Positions 1-6,892 of a stretch of 22,227 bases of DNA are shown piece after piece. The translations under genes and the position numbers were made by a program. The notes beneath the pieces were generated by a model. It ran no database searches and was not told the origin of the DNA. It saw only the letters and a program-made list of their open reading frames with translations. This DNA is from JAYUHK01 sp043767025 (GTDB taxonomy: Bacteria; Bacteroidota; Bacteroidia; Chitinophagales; Saprospiraceae): NCBI GenBank assembly GCA_043767025.1, contig JAYUHK010000216.1, positions 1-22,227 on the forward strand, given 5' to 3'. Within the stretch, counting starts at the first letter, position 1. The number at the start of each line of letters is the position of its first letter.

Positions 1-114
1 TTTGCACAGCTTTTTCGCTCTCGTTGGCATAGTTTACAGATTTCGTAACCCGCAAATTAGGCAAACTTGGCGAAAAAGTCTTTTTTGTCATGTACTAAAC
101 TACTTTTTATCATT

Positions 115-1701
115 ATGGAACAGAATCCGAACAGCATGGTCGAATACGGTTTTCGCCGTGCCATCATTACCATTACCGTCATTTTGTGCGCTTTACTCGA
201 GCTTATTGACACGTCTATCGTCAATGTAGCGACTACCCAACTGATGGGAAATTTGGGTGCTACACTTGGCGAGGTTAGCTGGGTCATCGCGGCTTACAGC
301 ATCGCCAATGTCATTATAGTACCGATGGCGGGTTGGCTTTCTTCTTTTTTCGGCAGGAAAAACTACTTCGCAGGTTCAGTAATTATTTTTACCGTCGCCT
401 CCATTCTGTGTGGCAACTCTACCAACATTTGGGAATTGGTGTTTTTTAGATTCCTACAGGGGATAGGCGGAGGGGCTTTGCTCGCTACGGCGCAATCCAT
501 TTTAGTCGAGATTTTTCCGCCCGAGCAGCGCGGACTTTCCACTGCATTGTTCGGTATGGGAGTCATTATGGGTCCTACGCTTGGACCTACGGTGGGCGGA
601 TATTTGATAGATAATTTTGATTGGCCCATGATTTTTTATGTAAATATACCGATAGGAATAGTTGCTACTATCCTGACTATCAGGTACATACGCAATCAGC
701 CGCTTCAATTTCGACAAAATACAGGGACGATTGACTGGCTCGGAATGGCTCTTTTGGTGGCGGGAATTGGCTCTCTCCAATACGTCCTCGAGCAAGGCGA
801 CCGCGAAGATTGGTTTGACTCACAAACGATTACGTTCTTTGCTATTCTCGCCGTCGTCGGCATTATTTGCTTTATATGGCGCGAACTCACTACGCCCAAC
901 CCGATAGTAGATTTGAGTATAATCAAAAAAGGAAATGTCGGTATCGGACTCGTGATGTCTTTTGTTTTAGGTTTTGGATTGTTTGCTTCGGTTTTTATTT
1001 ATCCAGTTTTTGCGCAAAGATTTCTCGGATTTACGGCGTTGCAGACGGGACTTTCGCTGCTTCCGGGAGCTTTATTCAGTGGAATGATGATGCCTATGGT
1101 AGGCGGAATGTTGCAAAAAGGAGTGCCGCCGACTCGCATGATTGTTTTTGGCTTTTTGGGCTTTGCGGCGTTCACTTTTTACACCCAAAGCATTATGACA
1201 CCTCAAGCGAGCGACAGCGATTTTTTTATTCCTCTACTGCTGCGTGGTTTCAGTTTGGGAATGCTTTTTGTGCCATTGACCAACCTTGCGCTCACGGGTT
1301 TGTCGCCCCGCGATATTCCGCAAGCGTCGGGTCTGACGAGCATGATTCGGCAACTTGGCGGCTCGTTCAGCGTAGCTTTGGTGTCCGTATTTCAAGAACG
1401 CCGCATTGCGCAGCACCGCAGCGATATTTTGAGCCACATCACCGCATACGACCCCAATACCGCAGAACGCCTTAACAGTTACACCAACGGTTTTATGGGT
1501 CGAGGCAATTTTTCTTTGGACAAAGCACAACAAATGGGCAACGCCGCGCTCGAATACACGGTACAAAAACAGTCTTTTTTGCTTACCTATATTGACATTT
1601 TTCTTTACCTCGGCATATTTTTTATCTGCTGCCTGCCGCTTGTATTATTTGCCAAAAATCTAAAAGCAACTGTAAAAGTAGATACTTCGGCGGCACATTA
1701 A
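115..1701 (+). CDS. DHA2-family (EmrB/QacA-like) MFS drug:H+ antiporter
   Basis: Inner-membrane exporter of the 14-helix DHA2 branch of the major facilitator superfamily, expected to expel drugs or other amphipathic compounds using proton import. Numbering from the ATG at 115 (528 aa), helix 1 carries the D1-type motif LIDTSIVNVAT (Asp32). Motif A (GWLSSFFGRK) is at 73-82, motif B (RFLQGIGGGAL) at 112-122, and the antiporter motif C (GMGVIMGPTLGPTVGG) at 147-162. Hydrophobic segments continue to the C-terminus. The frame is open back to 67, but the first 16 codons are not hydrophobic in the usual pattern and family members start just before YGFRRAIITIT, so 115 is preferred. Such pumps usually follow an HlyD/EmrA adaptor and TolC gene. 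Only 114 bases of upstream sequence are visible and I cannot identify one. The gene looks more GC-rich than its neighbours and lacks the TGTGACA heptamer. The substrate is unknown. Confidence 0.93.
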   Translation: MEQNPNSMVEYGFRRAIITITVILCALLELIDTSIVNVATTQLMGNLGATLGEVSWVIAAYSIANVIIVPMAGWLSSFFGRKNYFAGSVIIFTVASILCGNSTNIWELVFFRFLQGIGGGALLATAQSILVEIFPPEQRGLSTALFGMGVIMGPTLGPTVGGYLIDNFDWPMIFYVNIPIGIVATILTIRYIRNQPLQFRQNTGTIDWLGMALLVAGIGSLQYVLEQGDREDWFDSQTITFFAILAVVGIICFIWRELTTPNPIVDLSIIKKGNVGIGLVMSFVLGFGLFASVFIYPVFAQRFLGFTALQTGLSLLPGALFSGMMMPMVGGMLQKGVPPTRMIVFGFLGFAAFTFYTQSIMTPQASDSDFFIPLLLRGFSLGMLFVPLTNLALTGLSPRDIPQASGLTSMIRQLGGSFSVALVSVFQERRIAQHRSDILSHITAYDPNTAERLNSYTNGFMGRGNFSLDKAQQMGNAALEYTVQKQSFLLTYIDIFLYLGIFFICCLPLVLFAKNLKATVKVDTSAAH

Positions 1702-1729
1702 GTTGTTGAGGAATGAAGAGAAAATAAGG

Positions 1730-1848
1730 TACTGAATATTGTGACGCAAAACTTTGGGTCAAAACAAGGCAGATTTGAGGCGCGGTGCCGTGCATCGTAA
1801 CGAAAATCTAATGCAGTTTTGGCTCAAAAGACAAGTCAGAATACAGTA
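1730..1848. repeat. large nested inverted repeat / structured intergenic element
   Basis: A long imperfect hairpin can be drawn in the gap after the MFS gene. The outer arms are TACTG (1730-1734) with CAGTA (1844-1848), and TGAC (1742-1745) with GTCA (1835-1838). The main stem is TTTGGGTCAAAAC (1753-1765) with GTTTTGGCTCAAA (1816-1828); all 13 pairs form if two G-U pairs are allowed. Inside lie AGATTT (1771-1776) with AAATCT (1804-1809), and a GC-rich tip GCGCG-GUGC-CGUGC (1780-1793). No open reading frame of note covers it. It could be a structured RNA, a REP/MITE-like palindromic element, or part of the transcription end of the MFS gene, although no T-run follows. Only one copy lies in the window, so its family is unknown. 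Confidence 0.6.
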
Positions 1849-2120
1849 AATTATTTTGGACGCGTTCCTAAAAAGTTAGCCCGTCGTTTTTTATTGATAC
1901 CACTTTTAGGATTAAAAATTAGCAGCATAAAATTTGGGGTTTCAACTGTATGCTAAAAATATAATTGCTTGTCTTTGGAAGGCTTTTTTAGAGTCGTTTG
2001 CCGCAGAATAAATTAAAAAAAATTAAAAAAATAACAAAAATCTTGTTTATTTGACAAAAGGAATTAATTTTACGCCGTTGTATATGTAATTAATTTGTAA
2101 AATCTGTTAAAAAAGCTCGA
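1849..2120. other. AT-rich non-coding gap with further inverted repeats
   Basis: There is no credible gene here. Three smaller symmetries are visible. CCTAAAAAG (1867-1875) pairs with CTTTTAGG (1903-1910). TTAG-CAG-CATA (1919-1929) pairs with TATGCTAA (1949-1956), leaving a 3-base bulge. AAAGACAAG (1827-1835, inside the element to the left) is the exact complement of CTTGTCTTT (1968-1976). The last 130 bases are strongly AT-rich and probably contain the promoter of the AP2-domain gene. I find no exact TAnnTTTG box: TAATTTTA (2065-2072) and TAATTTG (2091-2097) are only near matches. The region could be the remains of an old insertion. Confidence 0.4.
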
Positions 2121-2681
2121 GTGACCTATAAAGTAAGATTAAAAAATGCGGAAGAATCCGTGTTATTAGATGCCCACGTTTTTGATTTTTTTCAAAATGA
2201 CGAATATTTTAAGGGCTTACAGTTTTTGAGTAACCTGCGCTTACATTCCAGTGGCTGCGTAGTGTTCCAAAAAACTTGGAGAAAAGCGGACAAAACCTAC
2301 AAAACCGAAACTATTTACCTACATAAATATATAGCTGAAAAGTTTTTAGAAAGCGACAATCTACCCTCCGAAAACTTGGTCGGAGCCAAAAATAACAATA
2401 AGTTGGATTGTCGAGTTGAAAATCTACATTGGCGTTCTCGCTCTGTAGCGAGCAGACAGCGAAAGACAAGCAGTAGAATTGGTTATACGGGAGTTTATCA
2501 AGAGAATAATCGCTTTCGTGCCGTTATTTCAGTCAATAAAAAATCCATTCACATAGGTATGTTCGATACCGCCGAAGAAGCCGCCCTCGCTTACAACAAA
2601 ATGTCCAAACAATTATATGGCGAATTGGGCAAACAAAATAAAATTAAGTCACCTGTGTTGCCTAATAAAACTAAAAAATAG
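2121..2681 (+). CDS. AP2 DNA-binding domain protein with degenerate HNH region
   Basis: A 186-aa protein. Residues 119-171 form an AP2/ERF-type DNA-binding domain: GYTGVY at its start, FRAVISVNKKSIHIGMFDTAEEAALAYN in the core (shown by IGMFDTAEEAALAY), and a terminal LYGELG. In bacteria this domain is found mainly in HNH homing endonucleases and related mobile-DNA proteins. Residues 66-104 look like an HNH_3 region: YLHKYIAEKF keeps the first histidine (His68) and KLDCRVENLHW keeps the Asn-rich end. The usual DH of the central DHxxGNKxDNR motif reads GA (residues 88-89), so a catalytic histidine seems to be lost. The start is a GTG; an in-frame stop lies at 2091-2093 and no ATG is available before residue 161. 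The protein is basic overall. It stands alone between two intergenic gaps. DNA binding is likely, nuclease activity doubtful. Confidence 0.75.
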   Translation: MTYKVRLKNAEESVLLDAHVFDFFQNDEYFKGLQFLSNLRLHSSGCVVFQKTWRKADKTYKTETIYLHKYIAEKFLESDNLPSENLVGAKNNNKLDCRVENLHWRSRSVASRQRKTSSRIGYTGVYQENNRFRAVISVNKKSIHIGMFDTAEEAALAYNKMSKQLYGELGKQNKIKSPVLPNKTKK

Positions 2682-2776
2682 CCGAGAAAAAGAGTAGTTT
2701 ATCTTGGGCGTGTGTCTAAATCAAATTTTTAATGCCAACATTTTTGTAATTATGCAAAAAAATCATTCTGTTTGAT

Positions 2777-2784
2777 TAATTTTG
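2777..2784 (+). promoter_or_regulatory. Bacteroidetes -7 promoter box before hemE
   Basis: TAATTTTG matches the Bacteroidetes -7 consensus TAnnTTTG exactly. It ends only four bases before the hemE ATG at 2789, so transcription would begin at or very near the start codon, giving a leaderless or nearly leaderless message. No TTTG lies at the expected 19-21 base distance upstream; the nearest, at 2743-2746, is 30 bases away. Confidence 0.5.
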
Positions 2785-2788
2785 CAGA

Positions 2789-3826
2789 ATGAATTTGATA
2801 CAAAATGACCTAATATTGAGGGCTGCGCGCGGCGAAACAACCGAAAGAACGCCCGTTTGGTTGATGCGCCAAGCTGGAAGAATACTGCCGCAGTACCGTG
2901 CGATACGCGAAAAGTTAAAAGATTTCAAGGAATTAGTCGAAACGCCACATTTGGCAGCCGAAGTGACAATCCAGCCCGTTGACGAGTTGGGAGTAGATGC
3001 AGCGATAATTTTTTCGGATATTTTAGTTATCCCCGAAGCGATGGGTTTGACTTACGAAATGCAAGAAAAAAAAGGTCCATGGTTTTCACAAACGATTGAA
3101 AGACAGGCGGATATAGAAAAATTATTGGATACCTCGGTAGCGGTTGATAATCTCCATTACGTTTATGAAGCTGTTAAAATCACTAAAAAAGAGCTTGACG
3201 GGCGAGTGCCTTTGATTGGGTTTGCGGGTGCGCCTTGGACTATTTTCGCCTATATGGTAGAAGGTTCGGGGAGCAAAACGTTCTCGAAAGCTAAAAAAAT
3301 GCTTTACACCAACCCCACTTTGTCACATCAGCTTTTACAAAAAATAACGGACGTTACGATAGAATATTTAAAAAATAAAATATTAGCGGGTTGTGACATA
3401 GTTCAAATATTTGATTCGTGGGCAGGAATTTTATCACCAGAGCAATATGCAGAATTTTCGTCCCCATATATTCACCAAATTTTAGAAAATTTACCTTCCG
3501 AAACTCCCAAAACAGTTTTTGCAAAAGGAGCGTGGTTTGCGTTAGAAGATTTTAGTAAAATGTCGTGTCACACAATCGGTTTAGATTGGAATATTAGTCC
3601 GTCGTTTGCGCGAGCAAAAATAGGTAGCCAAAAATGTCTGCAAGGAAATTTAGACCCTTGTTGCCTCTATGCAGACATTAAGACGGTGCAAAAAAACACA
3701 GAATTGATGCTTGCGCAGTTCAAAGGCTTGCCACACATCGCTAATTTGGGACATGGGGTGTATCCAGATACGCCGTTGGAGCAAGTCAGATGTTTTATTA
3801 GGACGGTAAAAGAAAATATGGCGTAA
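2789..3826 (+). CDS. hemE: uroporphyrinogen decarboxylase
   Basis: Cytoplasmic enzyme of heme biosynthesis that removes four carboxyl groups from uroporphyrinogen III to give coproporphyrinogen III. The 345-aa length is normal for the family. The first signature, PVWLMRQAGRILPQYR, is at 22-37. FSDILVIPEAMG (75-86) carries the conserved active-site aspartate (Asp77). The second signature, GFAGAPWTIFAYMVEG, lies near residues 143-158. The C-terminal GNLDP and NLGHGVYPDTP motifs are also present. The ATG at 2789 gives the expected N-terminus. accD follows after 39 bases with no promoter box between, so the two are probably cotranscribed although their pathways differ. This gene holds the first three copies of the TGTGACA heptamer (3321, 3392, 3566), each outside the Val-Thr reading phase used in most other genes. 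Confidence 0.97.
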   Translation: MNLIQNDLILRAARGETTERTPVWLMRQAGRILPQYRAIREKLKDFKELVETPHLAAEVTIQPVDELGVDAAIIFSDILVIPEAMGLTYEMQEKKGPWFSQTIERQADIEKLLDTSVAVDNLHYVYEAVKITKKELDGRVPLIGFAGAPWTIFAYMVEGSGSKTFSKAKKMLYTNPTLSHQLLQKITDVTIEYLKNKILAGCDIVQIFDSWAGILSPEQYAEFSSPYIHQILENLPSETPKTVFAKGAWFALEDFSKMSCHTIGLDWNISPSFARAKIGSQKCLQGNLDPCCLYADIKTVQKNTELMLAQFKGLPHIANLGHGVYPDTPLEQVRCFIRTVKENMA

Positions 3827-3865
3827 GAAATTTAACAAAATATTAAGAATTAAAAAACAAACTTC

Positions 3866-4714
3866 ATGGGTTGGTTCAACAGACTTAAAGAGGGCATTCA
3901 AACAGCCACGAAGAATAAAAAAGAAACTCCAGACGGACTTTGGTATAAGTGCAAACGCTGTAAGCAAATGAGTACCAACAAGGAGCTGAAAGACAGTAGT
4001 TTTGTATGTCCGAAGTGTGATTTTCATACCCGAATTGGGTCGGAGGAGTATTTTTCTTTGATTTTTGACGGAGAACCTACCGAAATGTTTGAGAATCTGA
4101 TGGCGACAGATATGCTCAATTTTTCGGATATTAAGTCTTATCCTGACCGATTGGTAGATGCGTACAAAAATACAGAATTGACCGATGCGATTAAAGTCGG
4201 AGCAGGAAAAGTTAATAAAAAACATCTTGTAATCGCCTGCATGGACTTCAAATTCATTGGTGGTTCGATGGGTTCGGTCGTGGGAGAGCGAATTTCTTTG
4301 GCGTGTGATTATTGTTTGGAGAATAAAATACCGTTTATGATTATCTCAAAGTCGGGCGGAGCGCGTATGATGGAGTCCGCTTTTTCTTTGATGCAAATGG
4401 CAAAAACTTCCGCCAAACTTTCCAGACTTTCCAAAGCCGGAATCCCTTTTTTCTCTTTTCTCACAGACCCTACGACCGGCGGCGTGACTGCATCTTACGC
4501 TATGTTGGGCGACCTAAACTTCGCAGAACCAGAGGCTTTGATTGGTTTTGCGGGTCCGCGAGTCATCAAAGAAACTATTAAAAAAGAACTTCCCGAAGGA
4601 TTTCAGACCTCTGAATTTTTATTGGAACACGGATTTTTAGACTTTATTATTCACAGAAAAGAACTAAAAAATCGAATTTCTGAACTTTTGTCACTTTTTT
4701 CGGGAAAAGAATAA
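3866..4714 (+). CDS. accD: acetyl-CoA carboxylase carboxyltransferase subunit beta
   Basis: Carboxyltransferase beta subunit of acetyl-CoA carboxylase, which with AccA transfers the carboxyl group from biotin to acetyl-CoA to make malonyl-CoA for fatty-acid synthesis. The 282-aa protein starts with the typical MGWFNRLKEGI. It carries the four-cysteine zinc ribbon (Cys29, Cys32, Cys48, Cys51) that marks the bacterial AccD subunit. The crotonase-like fold follows, with SGGARMMESAFSLMQMAKT and DPTTGGVTASYAMLGD as hallmark segments and EPEALIGFAGPRVI near the end. It ends 12 bases from the stop of the opposing bshC. accA and accB are not in this window; the accC-like gene at 17217-18686 is distant and may serve another carboxylase. 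Confidence 0.97.
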   Translation: MGWFNRLKEGIQTATKNKKETPDGLWYKCKRCKQMSTNKELKDSSFVCPKCDFHTRIGSEEYFSLIFDGEPTEMFENLMATDMLNFSDIKSYPDRLVDAYKNTELTDAIKVGAGKVNKKHLVIACMDFKFIGGSMGSVVGERISLACDYCLENKIPFMIISKSGGARMMESAFSLMQMAKTSAKLSRLSKAGIPFFSFLTDPTTGGVTASYAMLGDLNFAEPEALIGFAGPRVIKETIKKELPEGFQTSEFLLEHGFLDFIIHRKELKNRISELLSLFSGKE

Positions 4715-4726
4715 TTTTTTTATTTT
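4694..4726 (+). terminator. possible weak terminator at the accD/bshC convergence
   Basis: CTTTTTTCGGGAAAAG (4694-4709) can form a six-pair stem with a UCGG loop within the last accD codons. T-rich sequence (4713 onward) follows. The stem is short and AT-rich, so this is a weak candidate, but it sits where two convergent genes need transcription ends. Confidence 0.3.
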
Positions 4727-6316
4727 TTATTCAGAAAAAATTAGAAAATTGTTGTCCAAACAATCTAAATTTTCTAATAAAATGTCAAAAAAATCAGTCC
4801 CTTGTTTTAGAAAAATAGACATGAAATTATCGCTCCGTTCTTGCAATCCGCCCGACGGAAAAAGTTTGTCTTTAATGGCTTTTATTTGTTGGACAGATAC
4901 CTCGTGTTTTAGTTTTTCGGCTCTTGCGAGCTTGGCTTCTAACTGACTGATAACGGAAATTTGTTTTACTTTTTCGGCAGCTATTGCGTTGAGTAAAGTA
5001 GTGTCAATTTTGGAGGCTTTTAATTCGATGCGTTCAAATATTTGACTGAATGAACTTTTTTCTTCTGTTAAAGTAATGTCATCTTTTGCATTTTTTTTGA
5101 TAAAATCCTTAATTAATTTATCGGTATTTTCAAAAAAATCAGCTTCGGAAAACCCTAATTTCTCGATTTTGTTACCTGTATTTTTGTCAATCCAAACTGC
5201 GGAATTGCGCCTAATTAACATTGGAAAATTGATACCATAATGCTCAAATTGGCTTTTTCGCTCCAACCAGTAAGCCAACTCACCACCTCCGCCGACGTAT
5301 GCTAAATTCGGTAAAATAAGCTCTTGGTACAACGGGCGAAGCACGACATTGGGACTGAACCTTTCAGGAAAACACTCGACTTCTGCCAATATTTCGGCTT
5401 CCGTAAACACAAGATCGGTATTTAAAACTTTATATTTTCCATGTTCTAAAACTATCCGTTCTCTGACTTGAGGCAGCAAATAAAATAAATTTATTTCTCT
5501 CGGAGCAGCTTGAGTTTTAAATCCTAAATTGGATAATTTTTCTATACTTTCATCTACTAATTTTTTAGAAGTTTGGTTCAAAAGTTCATCTTTGAGTATA
5601 GGAATAAATAACTTTTTGAGAGAAATATCGGACATATTCAGCGTCACTAAACCGTATTTTCCAAAAAAATAACTAATCAATTTGGCAGTAGATTGGAAAT
5701 GATTTTGTCCTTTGGCATAAGAATTTTTTACCCCTTCGAGGAGATATTTAGCATTTTCAGAACTACCCAAAAGTTGCTCTAATTCCGAAATTACATCGCT
5801 CAAACTGTCGGATTGCATCAACCCAACCGCACCAGATTCCTCATTTTTCCATTCAATTTTCTTATTAAAAAGTTGGATATTATTGACCTCCTCAAAGTCA
5901 TGGTCTTCGCCTCCGATGACAAAAATTGGAACAAAATCGCAGTCACTAAAAGCGGATTTTAGCTGTCGAGTTAGCCGAATAGTAGAGATTATTTTATACA
6001 CAAAATAAAGCGGACCTAACAGAAGTGATGGCTGGTGCGCTGTCACAATCGTGAATGTTTTTACATTTAGTAGGGACTCAATATTTTGGGTCACGGCATC
6101 ATATTTGTCAATCTGCGCATACTGTCTTCGCAGCACTTCTACTATTGCGGCGCGCTCGAAATTTTCTTTTGACTTATCCTCAATTACCGTTTTAAAATTT
6201 TTAAAATCGACTTGATATTTAAAAAACGGCGAAAGAGAGGGATTTTTCTGGACATATTCCACATCTGTTTTTGCTAACTGAGGCACAGAGGAATACGAAA
6301 TTTTAGAAATTTTCAT
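4727..6316 (-). CDS. bshC: bacillithiol synthase BshC (cysteine-adding enzyme)
   Basis: Last enzyme of bacillithiol synthesis, joining cysteine to glucosaminyl-malate; bacillithiol is the main small thiol in Firmicutes and many Bacteroidota. The 529-aa length fits the family (Bacillus BshC about 540). The N-terminal core has TVTAHQPSLLLGPLYFVYKI-type sequence at about 89-109 (VTAHQP, GPLYFVYKI) and VPIFVIGGEDHDFEEVNN at 129-146. These match the conserved QPG...GPLY.YK and W...EDHDF.E.N blocks. GGGGELAYW lies in the middle, and a helical, probably coiled-coil, region follows near 420-480. The usual glycine after QP is serine here. It is the third gene of a minus-strand group behind the SixA-like phosphatase (60-base gap). 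bshA and bshB are not in this window. The start ATG is clear. Confidence 0.92.
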   Translation of the reverse strand: MKISKISYSSVPQLAKTDVEYVQKNPSLSPFFKYQVDFKNFKTVIEDKSKENFERAAIVEVLRRQYAQIDKYDAVTQNIESLLNVKTFTIVTAHQPSLLLGPLYFVYKIISTIRLTRQLKSAFSDCDFVPIFVIGGEDHDFEEVNNIQLFNKKIEWKNEESGAVGLMQSDSLSDVISELEQLLGSSENAKYLLEGVKNSYAKGQNHFQSTAKLISYFFGKYGLVTLNMSDISLKKLFIPILKDELLNQTSKKLVDESIEKLSNLGFKTQAAPREINLFYLLPQVRERIVLEHGKYKVLNTDLVFTEAEILAEVECFPERFSPNVVLRPLYQELILPNLAYVGGGGELAYWLERKSQFEHYGINFPMLIRRNSAVWIDKNTGNKIEKLGFSEADFFENTDKLIKDFIKKNAKDDITLTEEKSSFSQIFERIELKASKIDTTLLNAIAAEKVKQISVISQLEAKLARAEKLKHEVSVQQIKAIKDKLFPSGGLQERSDNFMSIFLKQGTDFFDILLENLDCLDNNFLIFSE

Positions 6317-6376
6317 GTTTATTTTTTACCCAAAACAAGTGTGAGTTGGATTTAGTTTGCTTTTACGAGATAGATT

Positions 6377-6886
6377 TTAGTCATTGGCATCAGAAAAATA
6401 CTGTTTTGGAAAGTATAAATTGGCAATTTTAGAATTATCGGCGTTAAAATCTGACCAATCTTTTGCAGTACTTTCTACCTGAAAAATACAGCAAGTCGGG
6501 ATATTTTGAATAAAGGTGTCTGAAAAATAATTTGCAATAGTTGTAAAAGTAGGATTGTGTCCAAATATCATCACATTTTCATGTTTTTTATCAATTTTTT
6601 CGATAATTGCAAAAATATTTTCGGCACTTGACTCGTAAATACTTGGTTCAATTTTCAGTTTGGAAATATCTATGCCAGCCGTTTCTAAAAAATATTGTGC
6701 AGTAAATTGCGTCCTGACCGCCGAACTTGACAACAAAATATCGAGGTCAAAACCCAATGAAGTAAAGACTTCAGACATTTTTTTGGCATCTCTTTCCCCA
6801 CGAGCGTTTAGGGGGCGGTCGTGGTCGCTCAAAATTTTATTGCTCCAATCCGATTTTGCGTGACGAACAAAAAAGATATTTTTCAT
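6377..6886 (-). CDS. SixA-like histidine phosphatase
   Basis: A 169-aa protein of the histidine phosphatase (phosphoglycerate mutase-like) superfamily, closest in size and motifs to SixA, a cytoplasmic phosphohistidine phosphatase. The catalytic RHA motif is at 8-10 (FFVRHAKSDWS, nucleophile His9). DRPLNARGERDA is at 23-34. SSAVRT supplies Arg58, Glu85 lies in PSIYESSAE, and GHNPT supplies the second histidine (His110). All expected catalytic residues are present. It lies six bases downstream of the amylase stop codon, so it is almost certainly translated from the same message. The substrate is not evident from the context. Confidence 0.88.
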   Translation of the reverse strand: MKNIFFVRHAKSDWSNKILSDHDRPLNARGERDAKKMSEVFTSLGFDLDILLSSSAVRTQFTAQYFLETAGIDISKLKIEPSIYESSAENIFAIIEKIDKKHENVMIFGHNPTFTTIANYFSDTFIQNIPTCCIFQVESTAKDWSDFNADNSKIANLYFPKQYFSDAND

Positions 6887-6892
6887 GCTGAT

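Noticed and set aside
1..30. An ATG on the minus strand at 30-28 opening MPTRAKKLCK, possibly a divergent regulator of the MFS pump
   Set aside because: Only ten codons are visible before the window edge and there is no promoter box, so it cannot be told from chance.
67..114. Earlier ATG (67) for the MFS gene
   Set aside because: The extra 16 residues do not fit the family N-terminus; the ATG at 115 begins a typical one.
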